Below, in pieces: positions 1-7,317 of a stretch of DNA of 23,591 nucleotides. The translations under genes were made by a program, and so were the position numbers. The stretch covers positions 1 through 23,591 of the forward strand of contig JBKHXF010000017.1 of NCBI GenBank assembly GCA_046566145.1, read 5' to 3'. Under the pieces are notes generated by a model. It did not search any database, was not told the origin of the DNA, and saw nothing but the letters and a program-made list of their open reading frames with translations. The DNA is from JBKHXF01 sp046566145 (GTDB lineage Bacteria > Actinomycetota > Nitriliruptoria > Nitriliruptorales > Nitriliruptoraceae). Numbering within the stretch: position 1 is the first letter of the stretch; every line of letters begins with the position of its first letter.

Positions 1-102
1 CCCGACACGAACGCGCGCGAGGGGGCTCCCGCCAGGGGGGTCGTCACGCGTCCTCGCTCCCGCCGGCCACCGTCGCCCGGCGTCCCCAGCAAAGGACAAC
101 CC

Positions 103-1638
103 GTGAGCTTCGAGCTCCCGAAGGCCAAGTCCGTCGCGGTCAACCCGACGCAGGCAGAGATGCGCGAGTGGGTGCTCGAGCTCATGCCGCGTGTCACCGT
201 GACCCAGTACGGCAACATCAACTACCAGGCGGAGACCAAGGCGCGGCTCGCCCCGTCGACGTTCTTCGTCTCGGACGCCCCGAACGCCAAGCCGACCATG
301 TCGCGCGCCGAGGCGGACGAGTGGGCCGCGAAGCAGGACGCGCACATCGCCGAGCAGGACATGATCCTGATCGAGGGCTACATCGGCCCCGACCCGGAGT
401 TCCGCACGTCCTCGCGGGTGTTCATCGAGAAGGCCAACGCGAACATCCCCGCGATGCAGCAGCAGCTGTACTTCGACAAGGACGACAGCTACGGCGAGGC
501 CGAGTTCACGGTCATCTACACGCCGTCGCTGAAGGCACCGGGCAAGCCCAACGACTGCCTGATCACGGTCGACCTCGACAACTACGTCACCCGCGTCTTC
601 GGCTCCGACTACTTCGGCGAGTCGAAGATGGGCGGCCTGCGGATGTGGAACAAGCTGGTCTACGACCGTGGCGGCCTCGCGATGCACTCCGGCGCGAAGA
701 CCTTCCCGGCCGAGTCCACCCCGGACGGCACCGAGCACCTCGCGCTGATCATCGGCCTGTCGGGCACCGGCAAGACGACCACGACGTTCCGCAACGTGCT
801 CGGCTCGCTGCCGGTGCAGGACGACTTCATCGCGCTGATGCCGGGCGGCAAGGTCTACACGACCGAGGACGGCTGCTTCGCCAAGACCTTCGGCCTCGAC
901 CCCGACGACGAGCCGACCATCTACGGCGGCGCCACCTCCCCGCAGGCGTGGCTCGAGTCGACCCACGTCGACCCGGACGGCACGGTCGACTTCTTCAACG
1001 ACAGCTACACCGCCAACGGACGCTGCACCTTCGGGCTGGACATGATCCGGCACCGTGACCCGCGCGGCCTCCCGACGGCGAAGTACCTGTTCATCCTCAA
1101 CCGCAACGAGGACCTCATCCCGGCGGTCGCCAAGCTCAAGCCCGAGCAGGCCGCGTACTACTTCATGCTCGGTGAGACCAAGGGCACCTCGGCCGGCGGC
1201 GCCGCCGAGGCCGGCAAGAAGCTCCGGGTCCCCGGCACCAACCCGTTCTGGTTCGAGAACGACGCGTCGCAGGCGAACCGTCTGCTCGAGCTGCTCGAGT
1301 CCAACGAGCTCGAGGTCTACCTGCTCAACACCGGCCGCGTCGGCGGCGGTGACGACGTCGAGGGCTCGAAGAAGGTCCGCATCCCCGACTCCGCTGCGGT
1401 CCAGGAGGCCATCGTCTCCGGCACCACCGAGTGGGTCGAGGACGAGGACTTCGGGTACTACCTCGCCGCCGAGATCGACGGGGTGGACGTCCACAAGCTG
1501 CAGCCGAAGAAGCTGTACGAGGACCAGGGCCGCCTCGACGAGTACACCGCGATCGTCGAGAAGCTCAAGGCCGACCGGGCCGAGTACCTCGCGAAGTTCG
1601 AGGGCCTCGACCCGCGGGTGGCCAAGGCCGGCGAGTGA
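103..1638 (+). CDS. pckA: Phosphoenolpyruvate carboxykinase (ATP type)
   Basis: Converts oxaloacetate plus ATP to phosphoenolpyruvate, CO2 and ADP, the entry step of gluconeogenesis in the cytosol. The 511-residue product has the kinase P-loop GLSGTGKTT at residues 218-226. That is the ATP-enzyme form; GTP enzymes carry a CGKTN-type loop. Downstream lies an acidic metal/substrate region (QDDFIAL, then TTEDGCFAKTFGLD). Length is slightly below the roughly 530-540 residues of well-known ATP enzymes, but both ends look complete. The start is GTG, chosen because AAAGGA at 91-96 is well spaced from it. The gene stands alone and is followed by a strong hairpin, so it is probably monocistronic. The 102 bases upstream show no convincing promoter hexamers, and the promoter may lie outside the window. 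Family identity is secure; the nucleotide preference is inferred from the loop. Confidence 0.96.
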   Translation: MSFELPKAKSVAVNPTQAEMREWVLELMPRVTVTQYGNINYQAETKARLAPSTFFVSDAPNAKPTMSRAEADEWAAKQDAHIAEQDMILIEGYIGPDPEFRTSSRVFIEKANANIPAMQQQLYFDKDDSYGEAEFTVIYTPSLKAPGKPNDCLITVDLDNYVTRVFGSDYFGESKMGGLRMWNKLVYDRGGLAMHSGAKTFPAESTPDGTEHLALIIGLSGTGKTTTTFRNVLGSLPVQDDFIALMPGGKVYTTEDGCFAKTFGLDPDDEPTIYGGATSPQAWLESTHVDPDGTVDFFNDSYTANGRCTFGLDMIRHRDPRGLPTAKYLFILNRNEDLIPAVAKLKPEQAAYYFMLGETKGTSAGGAAEAGKKLRVPGTNPFWFENDASQANRLLELLESNELEVYLLNTGRVGGGDDVEGSKKVRIPDSAAVQEAIVSGTTEWVEDEDFGYYLAAEIDGVDVHKLQPKKLYEDQGRLDEYTAIVEKLKADRAEYLAKFEGLDPRVAKAGE

Positions 1639-1660
1639 CGCCCTGAGCCCGCGCAGCACC

Positions 1661-1690
1661 ACGACGGCCGCCCCACGGGGCGGCCGTCGT
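1661..1690. terminator. Perfect 14-bp hairpin between convergent genes
   Basis: The arms ACGACGGCCGCCCC and GGGGCGGCCGTCGT (1661-1674 and 1677-1690) are exactly complementary around a 2-base centre. The hairpin lies 23 bases after the pckA stop and 27 bases after the stop of the converging glycosyltransferase gene, so it can end transcription from both sides. No U-tract follows, as is common for terminators in high-GC actinobacteria. Confidence 0.8.
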
Positions 1691-1716
1691 CGTACGCGCT
1701 CCGTGGCGGCCTCGGT

Positions 1717-2580
1717 CTAGGGCCGTCCCCGCCCACGGCCGGGTCGGACCTGTCGCACGGCATCGCCGAGCCGCAGGGCCCGGAGCAGCCGTCGAGCATC
1801 CCGCGGGTCGAGGTGACGTTCCGCGAACCGCTCGGCCCCCTCGGCGTACCACGCGCGACGATCGTCGTCGGTCGTGCCCGAGGAGGACGTCCCCGCGGCG
1901 TGCACGAAGGGGGTGCTCGGGAGGAGCTCGACGTCCCACCCCGCAGCGCGGGCACGCCAACAGAGGTCCGCGTCCTCCCAGTAGAGGAAGAACCCCTCGT
2001 CGAAGCCGCCGATCTCGTCGAAGCAGCGCCGGGCCACCACCATCGCCCCACCGAGCACGTGTCCGTCGACGTGGAGCCGGTCGCGGACCATAGACGCGCC
2101 CGACGTCCCCGAGCCGGTGGCCCGGATCCGCCCGACCACCTGCCGGAGCCGGACCATGCCCAGGCCGCTCGCGTACCAGAAGGCCCGGGCGGGGGAGGTC
2201 GGTCCCCAGGCCGCCGGGGCGGGCTGCCCTCGGGGATCGACCACGGGCCCGGTCGCGATGCCGGTGGCCGGGCCGAAGCCGCGCACGATCTGGTCGAGGG
2301 TCGGGCCCTGCAGCCGCACGTCCGGGTTGAGGAACGCGAGGTGCGTCGCATCCGCCACCGACGGGTGCGCCGCGCCGGCGTTGCAGGCGGCGCCGAAGCC
2401 CACGTTGCGCGTGAGCGACACCAGCGCGACGCCCGGCGGAACGGCGGGCGGACCCTCGGGTGATGCCGAGTCGACGACGACGACCGGGGACCCGGGCTGG
2501 TGGTGGGCCAGCGACTCGAGGAGGGCGGGCAGCGTGTGCCCGGAGCGATGGGTGACGGTGACGACCGCGGGTGGACTCAC
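1717..2580 (-). CDS. Family 2 glycosyltransferase, rhamnosyltransferase-like
   Basis: Predicted cytosolic or membrane-associated GT-A fold enzyme of 287 residues that transfers a sugar from a nucleotide donor to a growing surface glycan. Family marks are the N-terminal VVTVTHRSG strand, VVVVDSAS near 33-40, the RNVGFGAACNAG block (59-69), an NPD in place of DXD (85-87), and the acceptor-side GGFDEGFFLYWEDADLCWR block (191-209), typical of WbbL-like rhamnosyltransferases. The GTG start overlaps the TGA of the upstream methyltransferase (GTGA), so translation is probably coupled. It is the last gene of the operon flippase, methyltransferase, glycosyltransferase. Donor and acceptor cannot be read from the sequence. 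A longer frame runs upstream inside the methyltransferase gene; it is rejected because it would overlap that gene. Confidence 0.87.
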   Translation of the reverse strand: MSPPAVVTVTHRSGHTLPALLESLAHHQPGSPVVVVDSASPEGPPAVPPGVALVSLTRNVGFGAACNAGAAHPSVADATHLAFLNPDVRLQGPTLDQIVRGFGPATGIATGPVVDPRGQPAPAAWGPTSPARAFWYASGLGMVRLRQVVGRIRATGSGTSGASMVRDRLHVDGHVLGGAMVVARRCFDEIGGFDEGFFLYWEDADLCWRARAAGWDVELLPSTPFVHAAGTSSSGTTDDDRRAWYAEGAERFAERHLDPRDARRLLRALRLGDAVRQVRPGRGRGRP

Positions 2581-3335
2581 GACGGCTCGGACCGCATGCG
2601 CGCGAGTCCCGTCCCCGACCAGTGCCCGAGCGACGTGGCGTCGATCGCGTCCCACGGTGTCTCGAGCCACGTCCGGGCGAGGGGCATCACCCGGGTGTCG
2701 TCGACGACGAACAGGGTGCCCGCCAGCTCCGACCTGGCCTCGACGAGGGAGGCGAACAGGGCCGGCTCGAAGACCCAGTCCTTCGGCCCGTCGATGAAGA
2801 CGAGGTCGGCCTCGACCAGCGTCGGCAGGAAGCGAGCGAAGGCGCCCGGGTCGGCGAGGTCCACCAGCTGCTGGTCGACGGCGGAGGCCAGGTCGGAGGG
2901 GCGCAGGACCGTGTCGGGGAAGTCGCTCCACGGGATCAGGTCCACCGTCGTGACGTGCTCCACGCCTCCCGCGAGCAGCGCGAGGGTCCCCATCCCGGTG
3001 AACGTTCCGATCTCGACGGCCCGCACGGCGCCGGTCCCGTGGGCGAGCGCGGTCAGCAGCGCGTAGTGCTCCCCGGGCCAGAGCGACCAGGTCCGGCGCT
3101 GCTCCTCGGTGCGCATCCGGTCGCTGAACCGCTCCGCGAGCGCGGGGGCCGTCCCGTCGAGGATCGAGCCCGCTGCCCGTACGAGCTCGCCCACCAGCGC
3201 CTCCGTGCCCGGCGTGGGCGGGCTCGGGGGCGAGATCCGGCTGAACTCCAGCGGGCGCCCGCCCACCTCGGGCAGCAGCGTCCACGAGCGGACGACCCGT
3301 GCAGCGAGGCGCCGGGCGGCGTCGGATCGAGCCAC
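2577..3335 (-). CDS. Class I SAM-dependent methyltransferase
   Basis: Probable O-methyltransferase of 252 residues. Motif I is VEIGTFTGMGTLAL at 107-120, the acidic residue of motif II is D132 in TTVDLIPW, then LVFIDGPKDW at about 178-187 and LFVVDDTRV at about 208-216. This arrangement resembles the Methyltransf_24/CmcI- and caffeoyl-CoA-type groups. The start is GTG with AGGAG at 3342-3346, about six bases away. It begins one base after the flippase stop and ends overlapping the glycosyltransferase start. The operon suggests the substrate is a sugar of a surface polysaccharide or its lipid-linked precursor, but that is inference from context. No signal peptide or membrane segment is present. 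Confidence 0.85.
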   Translation of the reverse strand: MARSDAARRLAARVVRSWTLLPEVGGRPLEFSRISPPSPPTPGTEALVGELVRAAGSILDGTAPALAERFSDRMRTEEQRRTWSLWPGEHYALLTALAHGTGAVRAVEIGTFTGMGTLALLAGGVEHVTTVDLIPWSDFPDTVLRPSDLASAVDQQLVDLADPGAFARFLPTLVEADLVFIDGPKDWVFEPALFASLVEARSELAGTLFVVDDTRVMPLARTWLETPWDAIDATSLGHWSGTGLARMRSEPS

Positions 3336-3336
3336 G

Positions 3337-4710
3337 TCACGCTCCTGGTGTCGGCGGTGGTGCGCCGCTGGACGGGTCCCCGTCGGCGCGGGAGCGTACT
3401 GCGAGGGTCCGAGCCGTCCTCGGGAGCCGGGCGAGCGAGCGGAGCATCTCGCCGGCGGGGGCCCGGAGCTCGGGCACGAACACCGCGACGAGCAGGGCGT
3501 CGGCCGTCGTCGCGACGAGCGTGGCGATGGCGGCCCCGGTCGGGCCGAGGGGTGGGATGAGGACCAGGTTCAGGGCGACGTTGAACAGCGCGGCAACGAC
3601 GGCGGCCACCGCTCCCACCCTGGCCCGCTCCTCGAGGACCAGCAGCTGCCAGCGGGCGATCGTCCAGCTGAATGGCACCAGGGTGAGCGCGTGCAGGCGG
3701 AGGACCGGCGCGGCGTCGGCGTACGCCGCCCCGAAGGCCACCCGGATCAGCAGGGGTGCCGCGACGGCCGTGGCGGCTCCGACGGCCACCCCGAGCAGCG
3801 TCAGGAGGTCGAACGTGCGGGCGATCCGCGCCGCCCTCTCCTGTCCGTGCCCCCTCGCGGTCGCGCCGATCAGGGACGCGGCGACGATGATGGGCAGGAA
3901 GTACGGGACCTCGGAGATCCGGACCGCGGCGGCGTACACGCCCACCTCCGCCACGCCCCGGAGCGACTCGAGCATGAGCTGGTCGATCCGCAGCGTCACC
4001 CCACCGGCGATGGCCGCCACCGCGTAGGGGATCGAGCCGAGCAGGAGGGTCCGCCCGCCTCGAGGTCCACGCTCGGGTGCAGGGGCAGCACCGTAGGTGC
4101 GCCGGTAGGTGAGCCAGGCTGCCAGCGGGTGCCCCGCGAGGGCTCCGAGCGCGCCGAGGTAGAACCAGAGCAGACCGGCACCGACGACGACGCCCCCGAC
4201 CTGCCAGGCCCCGACGGCGAGGGTCACGGCGAGGCGCGCCTTCGCGACGGTGCGGGCCCGCAGGTCCACCTCGAACGGGATCGCCGCCGTGAAGAGGGGG
4301 TGGACCAGCAGCCCGGTCCCGAGGACCAGCGTGCCGATCCCCGCCCCCGCCGGCGCGGTCCACAACGTCACCCCCACGAGGCCGAGCGCGGCCACCAGGG
4401 CCACCCCGGTTCGCAACCGGATGACCCGGACCAGGACGTGGTGCCGGACGGGCGCGGGGCGGGTGGCCCACTCGCGACGCACGTAGTCGTCGAGCCCCAG
4501 CCCGACGACCGGGACGAGCAGCCAGACGATCGCGTTGGACCAGCTCAGGAGCCCGAACCGCTCCGGACCCAGGTGTCGGACGACGGCGATCCCCGCCACC
4601 AACTGGACCGCGATGGCGGCCACGCGGTCGAACGACAGCCACGCCACGCTCCTCGCGGCGGCCGGGACGACCTCGTCGGGCGCGGGCCCGCTCCGAGGAG
4701 CGTCGTCCAT
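3337..4710 (-). CDS. Wzx-like polysaccharide flippase (MATE/MOP-type)
   Basis: Integral membrane protein of about 457 residues with some 12 hydrophobic segments. It probably flips a polyprenyl-linked oligosaccharide across the cytoplasmic membrane. The N-terminal block VRHLGPERFGLLSWSNAIVW matches the polysaccharide_synt signature, and LRIDQLMLESLRGVAEVGVYAAAVRISE in the middle is the classic Wzx/RfbX segment. Two adjacent ATG codons (4711-4713 and 4708-4710) follow GGAGG; the second has the better spacing (7 rather than 4 bases) and is chosen. It is the first gene of the operon and diverges from the glycosyltransferase fusion gene. The C-terminal tail is short, Pro/Ser-rich and probably cytosolic. 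Confidence in the family is high; the glycan carried is unknown. Confidence 0.9.
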   Translation of the reverse strand: MDDAPRSGPAPDEVVPAAARSVAWLSFDRVAAIAVQLVAGIAVVRHLGPERFGLLSWSNAIVWLLVPVVGLGLDDYVRREWATRPAPVRHHVLVRVIRLRTGVALVAALGLVGVTLWTAPAGAGIGTLVLGTGLLVHPLFTAAIPFEVDLRARTVAKARLAVTLAVGAWQVGGVVVGAGLLWFYLGALGALAGHPLAAWLTYRRTYGAAPAPERGPRGGRTLLLGSIPYAVAAIAGGVTLRIDQLMLESLRGVAEVGVYAAAVRISEVPYFLPIIVAASLIGATARGHGQERAARIARTFDLLTLLGVAVGAATAVAAPLLIRVAFGAAYADAAPVLRLHALTLVPFSWTIARWQLLVLEERARVGAVAAVVAALFNVALNLVLIPPLGPTGAAIATLVATTADALLVAVFVPELRAPAGEMLRSLARLPRTARTLAVRSRADGDPSSGAPPPTPGA

Positions 4711-4743
4711 CATCCGACCTCCGGCGTGCCGCGTGGGCTCGGG

Positions 4744-4749
4744 ACTGTA
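4744..4749 (-). promoter_or_regulatory. Possible -10 box of the flippase operon
   Basis: TACAGT on the minus strand fits TANNNT. It would start transcription about 25-30 bases before the flippase ATG and leave room for the GGAGG ribosome site. No good -35 hexamer is visible at the usual distance. Confidence 0.35.
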
Positions 4750-4832
4750 GTGCGAGGGGGCGGCGGGGACCCTGCGGGCCCACGGCTGGGCTGCTGCTGG
4801 GCGCGCTGCGGTTGGGCCGGCTGTTGCACCGG

Positions 4833-4838
4833 TAGCGT
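4833..4838 (+). promoter_or_regulatory. Possible leaderless -10 box of the fusion gene
   Basis: TAGCGT (TANNNT type) is followed by exactly seven bases and then the ATG at 4846. That places the expected transcription start on the A of the start codon. The gene has no recognisable Shine-Dalgarno sequence, which agrees with a leaderless mRNA. TTGGGC at 4812-4817 is a weak -35 candidate with a short 15-base spacer. Confidence 0.45.
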
Positions 4839-4845
4839 CCCGCCC

Positions 4846-7062
4846 ATGCGGGTGACCCTCGGCGGCGCGGAGGTGGACCTCGTCCACCACGACGAGGTCC
4901 TGTCCGCGGTGCTCGACCGGCTCCGCGGCGGCAGCCCGCGCCCGCTGCACGTGGCGAGCGCGAACCTCGACCACCTCTACCACTTCGGCGTCGACTCCGG
5001 CCGTGAGGGTGCGTTCGACCCGGGCCGGGGCGGCGCGGACTGGCTCGTCCTGCTCGACGGGATGCCGCTCGTCTGGGCCGCCCGGCGGCTCACCGGCGCC
5101 GAGTGGGAGCTGCTGGCCGGCTCCGACCTGCTGCCGGACCTGCTGCGCACCGCGGCGCGCGCCCGGGCACGGGTCGGGTTCCTCGGCGGGTCGGAGCGGC
5201 AGCACGCCGTGCTCCGCACCGCCCTCGCCGAGCGCTTCCCGACCGTCGAGGTGGCAGGCACCTGGGCGCCGCCCCGCGAGGTCGTGGAGGACCCGGACGC
5301 CTCCGCGGCGCTGGCGGCGGAGGTCGCCGCCGCCGGCGTGGACCTGCTCGTCGTCGGGCTCGGCAAGCCCCGGCAGGAGGCCTGGCTGCAGCGCCACGGC
5401 GTCGCGACGGGCGCGAGGGTCGCCGTCGCGTTCGGCGCCGCGGCCGACTTCCTCGCCGGCACCGCCGAGCGCGCACCCGAGCGGATGCGGCGCTCCGGCC
5501 TGGAGTGGCTCTACCGACTGCTGCGCGAGCCGCGGCGGCTGGCCCGCCGGTACCTGGTCCAGGGACCCGCCAGCGCGTGGCGGTTGCTGACCCAGTCCCG
5601 GACCGCCGAGCTCGAGGAGGCGGGCCGACGTGCCCGCTCGGCCCCGGTGTTCGTGTCCCCCGCGGTGTGGCGCCGGCGGGTGGGTCGCTTCCTCGCCATC
5701 TCCGACGCGGTGACGATCGCGGCGTCGTCGGCGGCGGCCTACGCCGTGCGTGACCTGCTCGGGCGGGCCGGCGTCGTGCGCGGGTTCGAGAGCGAGATCC
5801 CGGCGGCCATCGGCGTCATCCCGCTGTGGTTGCTGATCTTCCACTGGGTGGGGGCCTACCGGCCGCAGTACCTCAACACCGGCGGCGACGCGTTCCGGCG
5901 CTTCGCCGCCGGCGTCACGGGAGGGCTCCTGGCGCTCGGGTTCGTCTCGTTCGTGCTCGACCTCCGCCTCGCCCGGCTGTACGTGCTGCTGCTGGCGCTG
6001 CTGGTCTTCCTCCTCGGAGGGGCGGCGCGCATCGCGGTGCGCGCGTACCTGCGGCTGCAGCGCGTCCGGGGGCGCTTCGTGCAGAACGTGCTGGTCGCCG
6101 GCACCGACGAGGAGTCGGAGGCGACGGCCGCGGCCCTCGACGCCGACGAGTGGGGCGGGTACCGCGTGGTCGGGTACCTGTCCGACGACCTCCCGGTCGG
6201 CACGGCGGTCGGTCGGCACCGGGTCGTGGCTCACCCCGACGACGTGCTCGACGCGGCCTACGACACGCGGGCGGGCCTGGTCCTCGCGTCACCGTCGGGG
6301 CTGCGGCCCGGGTCGCTGCGGGACCTGACGGTCGCGCTCGAGGGCTCACCGGTCGACCTCGCGGTCGCCCCCAGCCTGTTCGAGGTGGTCTCGCGACGGG
6401 TCACCATCGAGCAGGTCGCCAACGTCCCGATCCTCCACGTCGACCAGGTGCGTCTCGAGCGGGGACGGGCCCTGCTCAAGCGTGCGGAGGACCTGCTCGT
6501 CGCGCTCGTCCTGGGGGTGGTCCTGCTGCCGGTCGCGCTCGCCGCGGCCGTCGCCGTGCGGCTCGACGGTGGCGGCCCGGTGCTGTTCCGGCAGGAGCGG
6601 GTCGGGCGTGACGGTCGACCGTTCACGATCCTGAAGTTCCGCACGATGGTCGTGGGCGCCGACCAGATGAAGGCGGACCTCGAGGGCCTCAACGAGGTCG
6701 GGCACGGCTTCTTCAAGGTGCGCGAGGACCCGCGGGTCACCCGGGTCGGCCGCTTCCTGCGGAAGTGGTCGGTCGACGAGGTCCCGCAGCTGTGGAACGT
6801 CCTCCGCGGCGACATGTCGATGGTCGGTCCACGCCCGCCGGTCCCGGAGGAGGTCGCGGCGTACGAGCCCTGGCAGCTCCGCCGGCTCCGGGTCCGACCC
6901 GGGATCACCGGCGTGTGGCAGGTGTCCGGACGCTCCCACGTGCCGTTCGACGAGGCCGTGCGGATGGACCTGTTCTACATCGAGAACTGGAGCCTCGGGT
7001 ACGACGCCTTCCTGCTCGGCAAGACCGTGCTCGCCGTCCTCGGCCGCAAGGGCGCCTACTGA
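4846..7062 (+). CDS. WecG/TagA/CpsF glycosyltransferase fused to polyprenyl glycosylphosphotransferase
   Basis: Single 738-residue frame holding two normally separate enzymes. Residues 1-245 form a complete WecG/TagA/CpsF (GT26) domain: ASANLDHLYHF, the catalytic-Asp block LLDGMPLVW (D71), the GLGKPRQEAW block at 171-180, and the basic C-terminal appendage LEWLYRLLREPRRLARRYL. Residues about 275-738 form a WbaP/WcaJ-type phosphoglycosyltransferase: about four TM helices, a CoA-binding-3-like domain (NVLVAGTDEES), a further membrane hairpin, and the catalytic bac_transf domain with LKFRTM, the D644-E645 pair in SVDEVPQLWN, MVGPRPP and RPGITGVWQVSGRS. It likely loads the first sugar phosphate onto undecaprenyl phosphate and then adds a second sugar. 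The ATG at 4846 is chosen because the domain starts there; an open frame continues upstream but is antisense to the flippase and has no domain content. Confidence 0.93.
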   Translation: MRVTLGGAEVDLVHHDEVLSAVLDRLRGGSPRPLHVASANLDHLYHFGVDSGREGAFDPGRGGADWLVLLDGMPLVWAARRLTGAEWELLAGSDLLPDLLRTAARARARVGFLGGSERQHAVLRTALAERFPTVEVAGTWAPPREVVEDPDASAALAAEVAAAGVDLLVVGLGKPRQEAWLQRHGVATGARVAVAFGAAADFLAGTAERAPERMRRSGLEWLYRLLREPRRLARRYLVQGPASAWRLLTQSRTAELEEAGRRARSAPVFVSPAVWRRRVGRFLAISDAVTIAASSAAAYAVRDLLGRAGVVRGFESEIPAAIGVIPLWLLIFHWVGAYRPQYLNTGGDAFRRFAAGVTGGLLALGFVSFVLDLRLARLYVLLLALLVFLLGGAARIAVRAYLRLQRVRGRFVQNVLVAGTDEESEATAAALDADEWGGYRVVGYLSDDLPVGTAVGRHRVVAHPDDVLDAAYDTRAGLVLASPSGLRPGSLRDLTVALEGSPVDLAVAPSLFEVVSRRVTIEQVANVPILHVDQVRLERGRALLKRAEDLLVALVLGVVLLPVALAAAVAVRLDGGGPVLFRQERVGRDGRPFTILKFRTMVVGADQMKADLEGLNEVGHGFFKVREDPRVTRVGRFLRKWSVDEVPQLWNVLRGDMSMVGPRPPVPEEVAAYEPWQLRRLRVRPGITGVWQVSGRSHVPFDEAVRMDLFYIENWSLGYDAFLLGKTVLAVLGRKGAY

Positions 7063-7170
7063 CCGTCGCCCCCGACCCACCCGATCACGGTGACGGTGGT
7101 GCTGGCACCACTCTTCGACTCGACGGGGTCACCAGGCTTGTCCGGCTGATCGGGGCGCGAGTACCGTCAG

Positions 7171-7204
7171 GCCCAGCGCGCCGAAAGCGGGGGCTGGAGG
7201 CGCG
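7171..7204 (+). other. Short intergenic segment with overlapping inverted repeats
   Basis: In the spacer between the fusion gene and the convergent hydrolase, CCAGC (7173-7177) pairs with GCTGG (7193-7197), and GCGCC (7178-7182) pairs with GGCGC (7199-7203). The interleaved order is that of an H-type pseudoknot, but the connecting loops would be 0 and 1 base, so at most one helix may form. I match it to no known RNA family. The rest of 7063-7245 holds nothing I can identify. Confidence 0.2.
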
Positions 7205-7245
7205 TGAGTCGTCGGTCACGAACGGGGGGACGGGACCGACGACGT

Positions 7246-7273
7246 CGAGGGCCGCTCGGGGGAGCGGCCCTCG
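7246..7273. terminator. 12-bp hairpin between convergent genes
   Basis: Arms CGAGGGCCGCTC (7246-7257) and GAGCGGCCCTCG (7262-7273) are fully complementary around a GGGG loop. It sits 44 bases beyond the hydrolase stop (minus strand) and 183 bases beyond the fusion-gene stop (plus strand). It is most likely the terminator of the hydrolase gene and a backstop for the other. There is no U-tract. Confidence 0.72.
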
Positions 7274-7317
7274 GACGTTGTAGGGGGACGTCGCGTGGGG
7301 ACGGCGGTCCGATGTCG

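Noticed and set aside
1..102. Promoter or riboswitch before pckA
   Set aside because: Only the ribosome site AAAGGA can be supported. No hexamers or conserved RNA fold are visible in this short edge segment.
3109..4845. Open plus-strand frame extending the fusion protein by nearly 580 residues upstream of its ATG
   Set aside because: It is antisense to the methyltransferase and flippase genes, is very rich in Arg, Gly and Asp, and contains no domain. The GT26 domain begins exactly at the 4846 ATG.
4713..6234. N-terminal extension of the flippase frame to 965 residues
   Set aside because: The extra part is antisense to the fusion gene and low in hydrophobic content. A strong GGAGG and tandem ATG codons mark the start near 4710.
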